Below are positions 27,301 through 41,300 of a stretch of DNA of 64,000 nt, in pieces. Origin of the DNA: Taudactylus pleione (lineage: Eukaryota > Chordata > Amphibia > Anura > Myobatrachidae); assembly GCA_031769625.1 (NCBI GenBank), contig JAUIMM010001257.1, positions 62,001 to 126,000 on the forward strand. The letters are read 5' to 3'. The position numbers and the translations under genes were made by a program. How positions within the stretch are numbered: the first letter of the stretch is position 1; each line of letters starts with the position of its first letter. The notes beneath the pieces are model-generated. The model was not told the DNA's origin and did no database searches. It was given only the letters and a program-made list of their open reading frames with translations.

Positions 27301-29126
27301 AATGTTTTTTTAATGTTTATTGAAAGTTTTTAGCCGAATTTGGGGATTTTTGAAGAAAAAAATTTTTGGCCGATTTTTAAGGTTCGGGGCTTACAGAATT
27401 TTTCATACGGTCAAATTTATTTCTGGAGAGTTCTGAGTCAAAATTAAGCACCAAAATCAACTTCTGTCACCACAGCAAATCTTTTTTAAAGTTTACTGAA
27501 AGTTTTAAGCCGAATTTGGGGATTTTTGAAGAAAAAAATTTTTGGCCAATTTTTAATGTCCGGGGCTTACAGAATTTTGCATATGTGTAAATGTAATTCT
27601 GGAGAGTTCTGTGTCAAAATTAAGCACCAAAATCAATTTCTGTCACCACAGCAAATGTATTTTTAATGTTTATTGAAAGTTTTTAGCCGAATTTGGGGAT
27701 TTTTGAAGAAAAACATTTTTGGCTGATTTTTAATGTCCGGGGCTTACAGAATTTTCCATACGGATAAATTTATTTCTGGAGAGTTCTGTGTCAAAATTAA
27801 GCACCAAAATCAACTTCTGTCACCGTAGCAAATGTTTTTTAAGGTTTACTGAAAGTTTTAAGCCGAATTTGGGGATTTTTGAAGAAAAAAATTTTTGGCC
27901 GATTTTTAAGGTCCGGGGCTTACAGAATTTTTCATACGGTCAAATTTATTTCTGGAGAGTTCCGAGGCAAAATGAAGCACCAAAATCAACTTCTGTCACC
28001 ATAGCAAATGTTTTTTAATGTTTATAGAAAGTTTTTAGCCGAATTTGGGGATTTTTGAAGAAAAAAATTTTTTGCTTATTTTTAAGGTCCGGGGCTTACA
28101 GAATTTTCCATATGGATAAATTTATTTCTGGAGAGTTCTGTGTCAAAATTAAGCACCAAAATCATCTTCTGTCACAACAGCAAATGTTTTTTAAGGTTTA
28201 CTGAAAGTTTTAAGCCGAATTTGGGGATTTTTGAAGAAAAAAATTTTTGGCCGATTTTTAAGGTCCGGGGCTTACAGAATTTTTCATACGGGTAAATTTC
28301 TTTCTGGAGAGTTCTGAGTCAAAATGAAGCACCAAAATCAACTTCTGTCACCGTAGCAAATCTTTTTTAAGGTTTACTGAAAGTTTTAAGCCGAATTTGG
28401 GGATTTTTGAAGAAAACAATTTTTGGCCGATTTTTAAGGTCCGGGGCTTACAGAATTTTTCATACGGGTAAATTTATTTCTGGAGAGTTCTGTGTCAAAA
28501 TTAAGCACCAAAATCAACTTCTGTCACCGTAGCAAATGTTTTTTAAGGTTTACTGAAAGTTTTAAGCCGAATTTGGGGATTTTTGAAGAAAAAAATTTTT
28601 GCCCGATTTTTAAGGTCCGGGGCTTACAGACTTTTTCATACGGGTAAATTTATTTCTGGAGAGTTCTGAGTCAAAATTAAGCACCAAAATCAACTTCTGT
28701 CACCGTAGCAAAACTTTTTAAAGGTTTACTGAAAGTTTTAAGCCGAATTTGGGGTTTTTTGAAGAAAACATTTTTGGCCAATTTTTAAGGTCCGGGGCTT
28801 ACAGAATTTTGCATATGGGTAAATGTAATTCTGGAGAGTTCTGTGTCAAAATTAAGCACCAAAATCAACTTCTGTCACCACAGCAAATGTTTTTTTAATG
28901 TTTATTGAAAGTTTTTAGCCGAATTTGGGGATTTTTGAAGAAAAAAATTTTTGGCCGATTTTTAAGGTTCGGGGCTTACAGAATTTTTCATACGGTCAAA
29001 TTTATTTCTGGAGAGTTCTGAGTCAAAATTAAGCACCAAAATCAACTTCTGTCACCACAGCAAATCTTTTTTAAAGTTTACTGAAAGTTTTAAGCCGAAT
29101 TTGGGGATTTTTGAAGAAAAAAATTT
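24356..29126. repeat. 9-monomer higher-order repeat (1,585 bp), three copies
   Basis: Copies run from about 24,356, 25,941 and 27,526 at an offset of exactly 1,585 bp. Shared markers include GGCAAAATGAAGCACC (near 24,797, 26,382 and 27,967), CAGACTTTTTCAT (near 25,459, 27,044 and 28,629) and an 8-base-T-run unit TGTTTTTTTAATG (near 25,719, 27,304 and 28,889). I noticed no differences between the three copies. The left edge falls where GGGGTTTTTTG becomes GGGGATTTTTG, and the right edge at the hinge near 29,126, where TTTTTGGCC is replaced by TTTGGGGCC. Confidence 0.92.
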
Positions 29127-32100
29127 GGGGCCGATTTTTAAGGTCCGGGGCTTACAGAATTTTCCATATGGGTAAATTTATTTCTGGAGAGTTCTGTGTC
29201 AAAATTAAGCACCAAAATCAACTTCTGTCACCGCATCAAATGTTTTTTAAGGTTTACTGAAAGTTTTAAGCCGAATTTGGGGATTTTTGAAGAAAAAAAA
29301 TTTTGGCCGATTTTTAAGGTCCGGGGCTTACAGAATTTTTCATATGGTCAAATTTATTTCTGGAGAGTTCCGAGTCAAAATTAAGCACCAAAATCAACTT
29401 CTGTCACCACAGCAAATGTTTTTTAATGTTTATTAAAAGTTTTTAGCCGAATTTGGGGATTTTTGAAGAAAAACATTTTTTGCTGATTTTTAAGGTCCGG
29501 GGCTTACAGAATTTTCCATACGGATAAATTTATTTCTGGAGAGTTCTGTGTCAAAATTAAGCACCAAAATCAACTTCTGTCACCATAGCAAATCTTTTTT
29601 AAGGTTTACTGAAAGTTTTAAGCCGAATTTGGGGTTTTTTGAAGAAAAAAATTTTAGGCCAATTTTTAAGGTCCGGGGCTTACAGAATTTTCCATATGGG
29701 TAAATGTATTTCTGGAGAGTTCTGTGTCAAAATTAAGCACCAAAATCAACTTCTGTCACCACAGCAAATGTTTTTTAATGTTTATTGAAAGTTTTAAGCC
29801 GAATTTGGGGATTTTTGAAGAAAAAAATTTTTGGGTGATTTTTAAGGTCCGGAGCTTACAGAAATTTCCATACGGGTAAATTTATTTCTGGAGAGTTCTG
29901 TGTCAAAATTAAGCACCAAAATCAACTTCTGTCACCACAGCAAATGTATTTTTAATGTTTATTGAAAGTTTTTAGCCGAATTTGGGGATTTTTGAAGAAA
30001 AACATTTTTGGCTGATTTCTAAGGTCCGGGGCTTACAGAATTTTTCATACGGGTAAATTTATTTCTGGAGAGTTCCGAGGCAAAATTAAGCACCAAAATC
30101 AACTTCAGTCACCGTAGCAAATCTTTTTTAAGGTTTACTGAAAGTTTTAAGCCGAATTTGGGGATTATTGAAGAAAAATTTTTTTGGCCGATTTAAAAGG
30201 TCCGGGGCTTACAGAATTTTTCATACGGGTAAATTTATTTCTGGAGAGTTCTGTGTCAAAATTAAGCACCAAAATCAACTTCTGTCACCACAGCAAATGT
30301 TTTTTAATGTTTATAGAAAGTTTTTAGCCGAATTTGGGGATTTTTGAAGAAAAAAAAATTTTGCTGATTTTTAAGGTCCAGGGCTTACAGAATTTTCCAT
30401 ACGGATAAATTTATTTCTGGAGAGTTCTGTGTCAAAATTAAGCACCAAAATCAACTTCTGTCACCACAGCAAATCTTTTTTAAGGTTTACTGAAAGTTTT
30501 AAGCCGAATTTGGGGATTTTTGAAGAAAACAATTTTTGGCCGATTTTTAAGGTCCGGGGCTTACAGAATTTTTCATATGGGTAAATTTATTTCTGGAGAG
30601 TTCTGTGTCAAAATTAAGCACCAAAATCAACTTCTGTCACCGCAGCAAATGTTTTTTAAGGTTTACTGAAAGTTTTAAGCCGAATTTGGGGATTTTTGAA
30701 GAAAAAAATTTTTGCCCGATTTTTAAGGTCCGGGGCTTACAGAATTTTTCATACGGTCAAATTTATTTCTGGAGAGTTCTGAGTCAAAATTAAGCACCAA
30801 AATCAACTTCTGTCACCACAGCAAATCTTTTTTAAAGTTTACTGAAAGTTTTAAGCCGAATTTGGGGATTTTTGAAGAAAAAAATTTTGGGCCGATTTTT
30901 AAGGTCCGGGGCTTACAGAATTTTCCATATGGGTAAATTTATTTCTGGAGAGTTCTGTGTCAAAATTAAGCACCAAAATCAACTTCTGTCACCGCAGCAA
31001 ATGTTTTTTAAGGTTTACTGAAAGTTTTAAGCCGAATTTGGGGATTTTTGAAGAAAAACATTTTTTGCTGATTTTTAAGGTCCAGGGCTTACAGAATTTT
31101 CCATACGGATAAATTTATTTCTGGAGAGTTCTGTGTCAAAATTAAGCACCAAAATCAACTTCTGTCACCACAGCAAATCTTTTTTAAAGTTTACTGAAAG
31201 TTTTAAGCCGAATTTGGGGATTTTTGAAGAAAAAAATTTTGGGCCGATTTTTAAGGTCCGGGGCTTACAGAATTTTCCATATGGGTAAATTTATTTCTGG
31301 AGAGTTCTGTGTCAAAATTAAGCACCAAAATCAACTTCTGTCACCGCAGCAAATGTTTTTTAAGGTTTACTGAAAGTTTTAAGCCGAATTTGGGGATTTT
31401 TGAAGAAAAAAATTTTTGCCCGATTTTTAAGGTCCGGGGCTTACAGAATTTTTCATACGGTCAAATTTATTTCTGGAGAGTTCTGAGTCAAAATTAAGCA
31501 CCAAAATCAACTTCTGTCACCACAGCAAATCTTTTTTAAAGTTTACTGAAAGTTTTAAGCCGAATTTGGGGATTTTTGAAGAAAAAAATTTTGGGCCGAT
31601 TTTTAAGGTCCGGGGCTTACAGAATTTTCCATATGGGTAAATTTATTTCTGGAGAGTTCTGTGTCAAAATTAAGCACCAAAATCAACTTCTGTCACCGCA
31701 GCAAATGTTTTTTAAGGTTTACTGAAAGTTTTAAGCCGAATTTGGGGATTTTTGAAGAAAAACATTTTTTGCTGATTTTTAAGGTCCAGGGCTTACAGAA
31801 TTTTCCATACGGATAAATTTATTTCTGGAGAGTTCTGTGTCAAAATTAAGCACCAAAATCAACTTCTGTCACCACAGCAAATGTTTTTTAATGTTTATTG
31901 AAAGTTTTAAGCCGAATTTGGGGATTTTTGAAGAAAAAAATTTTTGGCTGATTTTTAAGGTCGGAGCTTACAGAAATTTCCATACGGGTAAATTTATTTC
32001 TGGAGAGTTCTGTGTCAAAATTAAGCACCAAAATCAACTTCTGTCACTGTAGCAAATCTTTTTTACGGTTTACTGAAAGTTTTAAGCCGAATTTGGGGTT

Positions 32101-34435
32101 TTTTGAAGAAAAAAATTTTGGGCCAATTTTTAATGTCCGGGGCTTACAGAATTTTGCATATGTGTAAATGTAATTCTGGAGAGTTCTGTGTCAAAATTAA
32201 GCACCAAAATCAACTTCTGTCACCACAGCAAATGTATTTTTAATGTTTATTGAAAGTTTTTAGCCGAATTTGGGGATCTTTGAAGAAAAACATTTTTGGC
32301 TGATTTTTAATGTCCGGGGCTTACAGAATTTTCCATACGGATAAATTTATTTCTGGAGAGTTCTGTGTCAAAATTAAGCACCAAAATCAACTTCTGTCAC
32401 CGTAGCAAATGTTTTTTAAGGTTTACTGAAAGTTTTAAGCCGAATTTGGGGATTTTTGAAGAAAAAAATTTTTGGCCGATTTTTAAGGTCCGGGGCTTAC
32501 AGAATTTTTCATACGGTCAAATTTATTTCTGGAGAGTTCCGAGGCAAAATTAAGCACCAAAATCAACTTCTGTCACCACAGCAAATGTTTTTTAATGTTT
32601 ATAGAAAGTTTTTAGCCGAATTTGGGGATTTTTGAAGAAAAAAATTTTTTGCTGATTTTTAAGGTCCGGGGCTTACAGAATTTTCCATACAGATAAATTT
32701 ATTTCTGGAGAGTTCTGTGTCAAAATTAAGCACCAAAATCATCTTCTGTCACAACAGCAAATGTTTTTTAAGGTTTACTGAAAGTTTTAAGTCGAATTTG
32801 GGGATTTTTGAAGAAAAAAATTTTTGGCCGATTTTTAAGGTCCGGGGCTTACAGAATTTTTCATACGGGTAAATTTCTTTCTGGAGAGTTCTGAGTCAAA
32901 ATTAAGCACCAAAATCAACTTCTGTCACCGTAGCAAATCTTTTTTAAGGTTTACTGAAAGTTTTAAGCCAAATTTGGGGATTTTTGAAGAAAACAATTTT
33001 TGGCCGATTTTTAAGGTCCGGGGCTTACAGAATTTTTCATACGGGTAAATTTATTTCTGGAGAGTTCTGTGTCAAAATTAAGCACCAAAATCAACTTCTG
33101 TCACCGTAGCAAATGTTTTTTAAGGTTTACTGAAAGTTTTAAGCCGAATTTGGGGATTTTTGAAGAAAAAAATTTTTGCCCGATTTTTAAGGTCCGGGGC
33201 TTACAGACTTTTTCATACGGGTAAATTTATTTCTGGAGAGTTCTGTGTCAAAATTAAGCACCAAAATCAACTTCTGTCACCACAGCAAATGTTTTTTAAT
33301 GTTTATTGAAAGTTTTTAGCCGAATTTGGGGATTTTTGAAGAAAAACATTTTTTGCTGATTTTTAAGATCCAGGGCTTACAGAATTTTCCATACGGATAA
33401 ATTTATTTCTGGAGAGTTCTGTGTCAAAATTAAGCACCAAAATCAACTTCTGTCACCGTAGCAAATCTTTTTTACGGTTTACTGAAAGTTTTAAGCCGAA
33501 TTTGGGGTTTTTTGAAGAAAAAAATTTTTGGCCAAATTTTAATGTCCGGGGCTTACAGAATTTTGCATATGTGTAAATGTAATTCTGGAGAGTTCTGTGT
33601 CAAAATTAAGCACCAAAATCAATTTCTGTCACCACAGCATATGTATTTTTAATGTTTATTGAAAGTTTTTAGCCGAATTTGGGGATTTTTGAAGAAAAAC
33701 ATTTTTGGCTGATTATTAATGTCCGGGGCTTACAGAATTTTCCATACGGATAAATTTATTTCTGGAGAGTTCTGTGTCAAAATTAAGCACCAAAATCAAC
33801 TTCTGTCACCGTAGCAAATGTTTTTTAAGGTTTACTGAAAGTTTTAAGCTGAATTTGGGGATTTTTGAAGAAAAAAATTTTGGGCCGATTTTTAAGGTCC
33901 GGGGCTTACAGAATTTTTCATACGGTCAAATTTATTTCTGGAGAGTTCCGAGGCAAAATTAAGCACCAAAATCAACTTCTGTCACCATAGCAAATGTTTT
34001 TTAATGTTTATAGAAAGTTTTTAGCCGAATTTGGGGATTTTTGAAGAAAAAAATTTTTTGCTTATTTTTAAGGTCCGGGGCTTACAGAATTTTCCATATG
34101 GATAAATTTATTTCTGGAGAGTTCTGTGTCAAAATTAAGCACCAAAATCATCTTCTGTCACCGTAGCAAATCTTTTTTAAGGTTTACTGAAAGTTTTAAG
34201 CCGAATTTGGGGATTTTTGAAGAAAACAATTTTTGGCCGATTTTTAAGGTCCGGGGCTTACAGAATTTTTCATACGGGTAAATTTATTTCTGGAGAGTTC
34301 TGTGTCAAAATTAAGCACCAAAATCAACTTCTGTCACCGTAGCAAATGTTTTTTAAGGTTTACTGAAAGTTTTAAGCCGAATTTGGGGATTTTTGAAGAA
34401 AAAAATTTTTGGCCGATTTTTAAGGTCCGGGGCTT
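29127..34435. repeat. Mosaic satellite segment
   Basis: No single period covers this stretch, but it is built from blocks found elsewhere. About 29,100-30,570 matches about 35,440-36,910 at an offset near 6,339, including the GATTTCTAAGG and CTTCAGTCACC variants. About 31,310-34,430 matches 40,995-44,120 at an offset of 9,686, including the GATCTTTGAAG unit near 32,275 and the CAGCATATG unit near 33,636. Confidence 0.75.
30574..31882. repeat. 4-monomer tandem duplication (704 bp period)
   Basis: Positions 30,574-31,178 match 31,278-31,882 at an offset of exactly 704 bp. The GCCCG hinge variant at 30,714 and 31,418 marks both copies. Similarity starts after a T/C difference in the CATATGGG region and ends at a C/G difference in CAAATC versus CAAATG. 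The related segments near 37,121 and 40,995 carry the block once, so the doubling is local. Confidence 0.87.
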
Positions 34436-37400
34436 ACAGACTTTTTCATACGGGTAAATTTATTTCTGGAGAGTTCTGAGTCAAAATTAAGCACCAAAAT
34501 CAACTTCTGTCACTGTAGCAAATCTTTTTAAAGGTTTACTGAAAGTTTTCAGCCGAATTTGGGGTTTTTTGAAGAAAAAAATTTTTGGCCAATTTTTAAG
34601 GTCCGGGGCTTACAGAATTTTGCATATGGGTAAATGTAATTCTGGAGAGTTCTGTGTCAAAATTAAGCACCAAAATCAACTTCTGTCACCACAGCAAATG
34701 TATTTTTAATGTTTATTGAAAGTTTTTAGCCGAATTTGGGGATTTTTGAAGAAAAACATTTTTGGCTGATTTTTAAGGTCCGGGGCTTACAGAATTTTCC
34801 ATACGGGTAAATTTATTTCTGGAGAGTTCTGTGTCAAAATTAAGCACCAAAATCAACTTCTGTCACCATAGCAAATCTTTTTTAAGGTTTACTGAAAGTT
34901 TTAAGCCGAATTTGGGGTTTTTTGAAGAAAAAAATTTTAGGCCAATTTTTAAGGTCCGGGGCTTACAGACTTTTTCATACGGGTAAATTTATTTCTGGAG
35001 AGTTCTGAGTCAAAATTAAGCACCAAAATCAACTTCTGTCACCGTAGCAAAACTTTTTAAAGGTTTACTGAAAGTTTTAAGCCGAATTTGGGGTTTTTTG
35101 AAGAAAACATTTTTGGCCAATTTTTAAGGTCCGGGGCTTACAGAATTTTGCATATGGGTAAATGTAATTCTGGAGAGTTCTGTGTCAAAATTAAGCACCA
35201 AAATCAACTTCTGTCACCACAGCAAATGTTTTTTTAATGTTTATTGAAAGTTTTTAGCCAAATTTGGGGATTTTTGAAGAAAAAAATTTTTGGCCGATTT
35301 TTAAGGTTCGGGGCTTACAGAATTTTTCATACGGTCAAATTTATTTCTGGAGAGTTCTGAGTCAAAATTAAGCACCAAAATCAACTTCTGTCACCACAGC
35401 AAATCTTTTTTAAAGTTTACTGAAAGTTTTAAGCCGAATTTGGGGATTTTTGAAGAAAAAAATTTGGGGCCGATTTTTAAGGTCCGGGGCTTACAGAATT
35501 TTCCATATGGGTAAATTTATTTCTGGAGAGTTCTGTGTCAAAATTAAGCACCAAAATCAACTTCTGTCACCGCATCAAATGTTTTTTAAGGTTTACTGAA
35601 AGTTTTAAGCCGAATTTGGGGATTTTTGAAGAAAAAAATTTTTGGCCGATTTTTAAGGTCCGGGGCTTACAGAATTTTTCATATGGTCAAATTTATTTCT
35701 GGAGAGTTCTGAGTCAAAATTAAGCACCAAAATCAACTTCTGTCACCACAGCAAATGTTTTTTAATGTTTATTAAAAGTTTTTAGCCGAATTTGGGGATT
35801 TTTGAAGAAAAACATTTTTTGCTGATTTTTAAGGTCCGGGGCTTACAGAATTTTCCATACGGATAAATTTATTTCTGGAGAGTTCTGTGTCAAAATTAAG
35901 CACCAAAATCAACTTCTGTCACCATAGCAAATCTTTTTTAAGGTTTACTGAAAGTTTTAAGCCGAATTTGGGGTTTTTTGAAGAAAAAAATTTTAGGCCA
36001 ATTTTTAAGGTCCGGGGCTTACAGAATTTTCCATATGGGTAAATGTATTTCTGGAGAGTTCTGTGTCAAAATTAAGCACCAAAATCAACTTCTGTCACCA
36101 CAGCAAATGTTTTTTAATGTTTATTGAAAGTTTTAAGCCGAATTTGGGGATTTTTGAAGAAAAAAATTTTTGGGTGATTTTTAAGGTCCGGAGCTTACAG
36201 AAATTTCCATACGGGTAAATTTATTTCTGGAGAGTTCTGTGTCAAAATTAAGCACCAAAATCAACTTCTGTCACCACAGCAAATGTATTTTTAATGTTTA
36301 TTGAAAGTTTTTAGCCGAATTTGGGGATTTTTGAAGAAAAACATTTTTGGCTGATTTCTAAGGTCCGGGGCTTACAGAATTTTTCATACGGGTAAATTTA
36401 TTTCTGGAGAGTTCCGAGGCAAAATTAAGCACCAAAATCAACTTCAGTCACCGTAGCAAATCTTTTTTAAGGTTTACATGAAAGTTTTAAGCCGAATTTG
36501 GGGATTATTGAAGAAAAATTTTTTTGGCCGATTTAAAAGGTCCGGGGCTTACAGAATTTTTCATACGGGTAAATTTATTTCTGGAGAGTTCTGTGTCAAA
36601 ATTAAGCACCAAAATCAACTTCTGTCACCACAGCAAATGTTTTTTAATGTTTATAGAAAGTTTTTAGCCGAATTTGGGGATTTTTGAAGAAAAAAAAATT
36701 TTGCTGATTTTTAAGGTCCAGGGCTTACAGAATTTTCCATACGGATAAATTTATTTCTGGAGAGTTCTGTGTCAAAATTAAGCACCAAAATCAACTTCTG
36801 TCACCACAGCAAATCTTTTTTAAGGTTTACTGAAAGTTTTAAGCCGAATTTGGGGATTTTTGAAGAAAACTATTTTTGGCCGATTTTTAAGGTCCGGGGC
36901 TTACAGAATTTTTCATATGGGTAAATTTATTTCTGGAGAGTTCTGTGTCAAAATTAAGCACCAAAATCAACTTCTGTCACCGTAGCAAATCTTTTTTAAG
37001 GTTTATTGAAAGTTTTTAGCCGAATTTGGGGATTTTTGAAGAAAAACATTTTTGGCTGATTTTTAAGGTCCGGGGCTTACAGAATTTTCCATACGGGTAA
37101 ATTTAATTCTGGAGAGTTCTGTGTCAAAATTAAGCACCAAAATCAACTTCTGTCACCGCAGCAAATGTTTTTTAAGGTTTACTGAAAGTTTTAAGCCGAA
37201 TTTGGGGATTTTTGAAGAAAAAAATTTTTGCCCGATTTTTAAGGTCCGGGGCTTACAGAATTTTTCATACGGTCAAATTTATTTCTGGAGAGTTCTGAGT
37301 CAAAATTAAGCACCAAAATCAACTTCTGTCACCACAGCAAATCTTTTTTAAAGTTTACTGAAAGTTTTAAGCCGAATTTGGGGATTTTTGAAGAAAAAAA

Positions 37401-38310
37401 TTTTGGGCCGATTTTTAAGGTCCGGGGCTTACAGAATTTTCCATATGGGTAAATTTATTTCTGGAGAGTTCTGTGTCAAAATTAAGCACCAAAATCAACT
37501 TCTGTCACCGCAGCAAATGTTTTTTAAGGTTTACTGAAAGTTTTAAGCCGAATTTGGGGATTTTTGAAGAAAAACATTTTTTGCTGATTTTTAAGGTCCA
37601 GGGCTTACAGAATTTTCCATACGGATAAATTTATTTCTGGAGAGTTCTGTGTCAAAATTAAGCACCAAAATCAACTTCTGTCACCACAGCAAATGTTTTT
37701 TAATGTTTATTGAAAGTTTTAAGCCGAATTTGGGGATTTTTGAAGAAAAAAATTTTTGGCTGATTTTTAAGGTCAGAGCTTACAGAAATTTCCATACGGG
37801 TAAATTTATTTCTGGAGAGTTCTGTGTCAAAATTAAGCACCAAAATCAACTTCTGTCACTGTAGCAAATCTTTTTTACGGTTTACTGAAAGTTTTAAGCC
37901 GAATTTGGGGTTTTTTGAAGAAAAAAATTTTGGGCCAATTTTTAATGTCCGGGGCTTACAGAATTTTGCATATGTGTAAATGTAATTCTGGAGAGTTCTG
38001 TGTCAAAATTAAGCACCAAAATCAACTTCTGTCACCACAGCAAATGTATTTTTAATGTTTATTGAAAGTTTTTAGCCGAATTTGGGGATCTTTGAAGAAA
38101 AACATTTTTGGCTGATTTTTAATGTCCGGGGCTTACAGAATTTTCCATACGGATAAATTTATTTCTGGAGAGTTCTGTGTCAAAATTAAGCACCAAAATC
38201 AACTTCTGTCACCGTAGCAAATGTTTTTTAAGGTTTACTGAAAGTTTTAAGCCGAATTTGGGGATTTTTGAAGAAAAAAATTTTTGGCCGATTTTTAAGG
38301 TCCGGGGCTT
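34436..38310. repeat. 22-monomer higher-order repeat, copy 1 (3,875 bp)
   Basis: The rare TTTTCAGCCG at 34,546 returns 3,875 bp later at 38,421. The same offset holds for the CCGCATCAAATG unit near 35,572 and 39,447. An inserted A near 36,477 (TTTACATGAAAG instead of TTTACTGAAAG) lengthens this copy by one base, so later pairs are 3,874 bp apart. Confidence 0.87.
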
Positions 38311-41300
38311 ACAGACTTTTTCATACGGGTAAATTTATTTCTGGAGAGTTCTGAGTCAAAATTAAGCACCAAAATCAACTTCTGTCACTGTAGCAAATCT
38401 TTTTAAAGGTTTACTGAAAGTTTTCAGCCGAATTTGGGGTTTTTTGAAGAAAAAAATTTTTGGCCAATTTTTAAGGTCCGGGGCTTACAGAATTTTGCAT
38501 ATGGGTAAATGTAATTCTGGAGAGTTCTGTGTCAAAATTAAGCACCAAAATCAACTTCTGTCACCACAGCAAATGTATTTTTAATGTTTATTGAAAGTTT
38601 TTAGCCGAATTTGGGGATTTTTGAAGAAAAACATTTTTGGCTGATTTTTAAGGTCCGGGGCTTACAGAATTTTCCATACGGGTAAATTTATTTCTGGAGA
38701 GTTCTGTGTCAAAATTAAGCACCAAAATCAACTTCTGTCACCATAGCAAATCTTTTTTAAGGTTTACTGAAAGTTTTAAGCCGAATTTGGGGTTTTTTGA
38801 AGAAAAAAATTTTAGGCCAATTTTTAAGGTCCGGGGCTTACAGACTTTTTCATACGGGTAAATTTATTTCTGGAGAGTTCTGAGTCAAAATTAAGCACCA
38901 AAATCAACTTCTGTCACCGTAGCAAAACTTTTTAAAGGTTTACTGAAAGTTTTAAGCCGAATTTGGGGTTTTTTGAAGAAAACATTTTTGGCCAATTTTT
39001 AAGGTCCGGGGCTTACAGAATTTTGCATATGGGTAAATGTAATTCTGGAGAGTTCTGTGTCAAAATTAAGCACCAAAATCAACTTCTGTCACCACAGCAA
39101 ATGTTTTTTTAATGTTTATTGAAAGTTTTTAGCCAAATTTGGGGATTTTTGAAGAAAAAAATTTTTGGCCGATTTTTAAGGTTCGGGGCTTACAGAATTT
39201 TTCATACGGTCAAATTTATTTCTGGAGAGTTCTGAGTCAAAATTAAGCACCAAAATCAACTTCTGTCACCACAGCAAATCTTTTTTAAAGTTTACTGAAA
39301 GTTTTAAGCCGAATTTGGGGATTTTTGAAGAAAAAAATTTGGGGCCGATTTTTAAGGTCCGGGGCTTACAGAATTTTCCATATGGGTAAATTTATTTCTG
39401 GAGAGTTCTGTGTCAAAATTAAGCACCAAAATCAACTTCTGTCACCGCATCAAATGTTTTTTAAGGTTTACTGAAAGTTTTAAGCCGAATTTGGGGATTT
39501 TTGAAGAAAAAAATTTTTGGCCGATTTTTAAGGTCCGGGGCTTACAGAATTTTTCATATGGTCAAATTTATTTCTGGAGAGTTCTGAGTCAAAATTAAGC
39601 ACCAAAATCAACTTCTGTCACCACAGCAAATGTTTTTTAATGTTTATTAAAAGTTTTTAGCCGAATTTGGGGATTTTTGAAGAAAAACATTTTTTGCTGA
39701 TTTTTAAGGTCCGGGGCTTACAGAATTTTCCATACGGATAAATTTATTTCTGGAGAGTTCTGTGTCAAAATTAAGCACCAAAATCAACTTCTGTCACCAT
39801 AGCAAATCTTTTTTAAGGTTTACTGAAAGTTTTAAGCCGAATTTGGGGTTTTTTGAAGAAAAAAATTTTAGGCCAATTTTTAAGGTCCGGGGCTTACAGA
39901 ATTTTCCATATGGGTAAATGTATTTCTGGAGAGTTCTGTGTCAAAATTAAGCACCAAAATCAACTTCTGTCACCACAGCAAATGTTTTTTAATGTTTATT
40001 GAAAGTTTTAAGCCGAATTTGGGGATTTTTGAAGAAAAAAATTTTTGGGTGATTTTTAAGGTCCGGAGCTTACAGAAATTTCCATACGGGTAAATTTATT
40101 TCTGGAGAGTTCTGTGTCAAAATTAAGCACCAAAATCAACTTCTGTCACCACAGCAAATGTATTTTTAATGTTTATTGAAAGTTTTTAGCCGAATTTGGG
40201 GATTTTTGAAGAAAAACATTTTTGGCTGATTTCTAAGGTCCGGGGCTTACAGAATTTTTCATACGGGTAAATTTATTTCTGGAGAGTTCCGAGGCAAAAT
40301 TAAGCACCAAAATCAACTTCAGTCACCGTAGCAAATCTTTTTTAAGGTTTACTGAAAGTTTTAAGCCGAATTTGGGGATTATTGAAGAAAAATTTTTTTG
40401 GCCGATTTAAAAGGTCCGGGGCTTACAGAATTTTTCATACGGGTAAATTTATTTCTGGAGAGTTCTGTGTCAAAATTAAGCACCAAAATCAACTTCTGTC
40501 ACCACAGCAAATGTTTTTTAATGTTTATAGAAAGTTTTTAGCCGAATTTGGGGATTTTTGAAGAAAAAAAAATTTTACTGATTTTTAAGGTCCAGGGCTT
40601 ACAGAATTTTCCATACGGATAAATTTATTTCTGGAGAGTTCTGTGTCAAAATTAAGCACCAAAATCAACTTCTGTCACCACAGCAAATCTTTTTTAAGGT
40701 TTACTGAAAGTTTTAAGCCGAATTTGGGGATTTTTGAAGAAAACAATTTTTGGCCGATTTTTAAGGTCCGGGGCTTACAGAATTTTTCATATGGGTAAAT
40801 TTATTTCTGGAGAGTTCTGTGTCAAAATTAAGCACCAAAATCAACTTCTGTCACCGTAGCAAATCTTTTTTAAGGTTTATTGAAAGTTTTTAGCCGAATT
40901 TGGGGATTTTTGAAGAAAAACATTTTTGGCTGATTTTTAAGGTCCGGGGCTTACAGAATTTTCCATACGGGTAAATTTAATTCTGGAGAGTTCTGTGTCA
41001 AAATTAAGCACCAAAATCAACTTCTGTCACCGCAGCAAATGTTTTTTAAGGTTTACTGAAAGTTTTAAGCCGAATTTGGGGATTTTTGAAGAAAAAAATT
41101 TTTGCCCGATTTTTAAGGTCCGGGGCTTACAGAATTTTTCATACGGTCAAATTTATTTCTGGAGAGTTCTGAGTCAAAATTAAGCACCAAAATCAACTTC
41201 TGTCACCACAGCAAATCTTTTTTAAAGTTTACTGAAAGTTTTAAGCCGAATTTGGGGATTTTTGAAGAAAAAAATTTTGGGCCGATTTTTAAGGTCCGGG

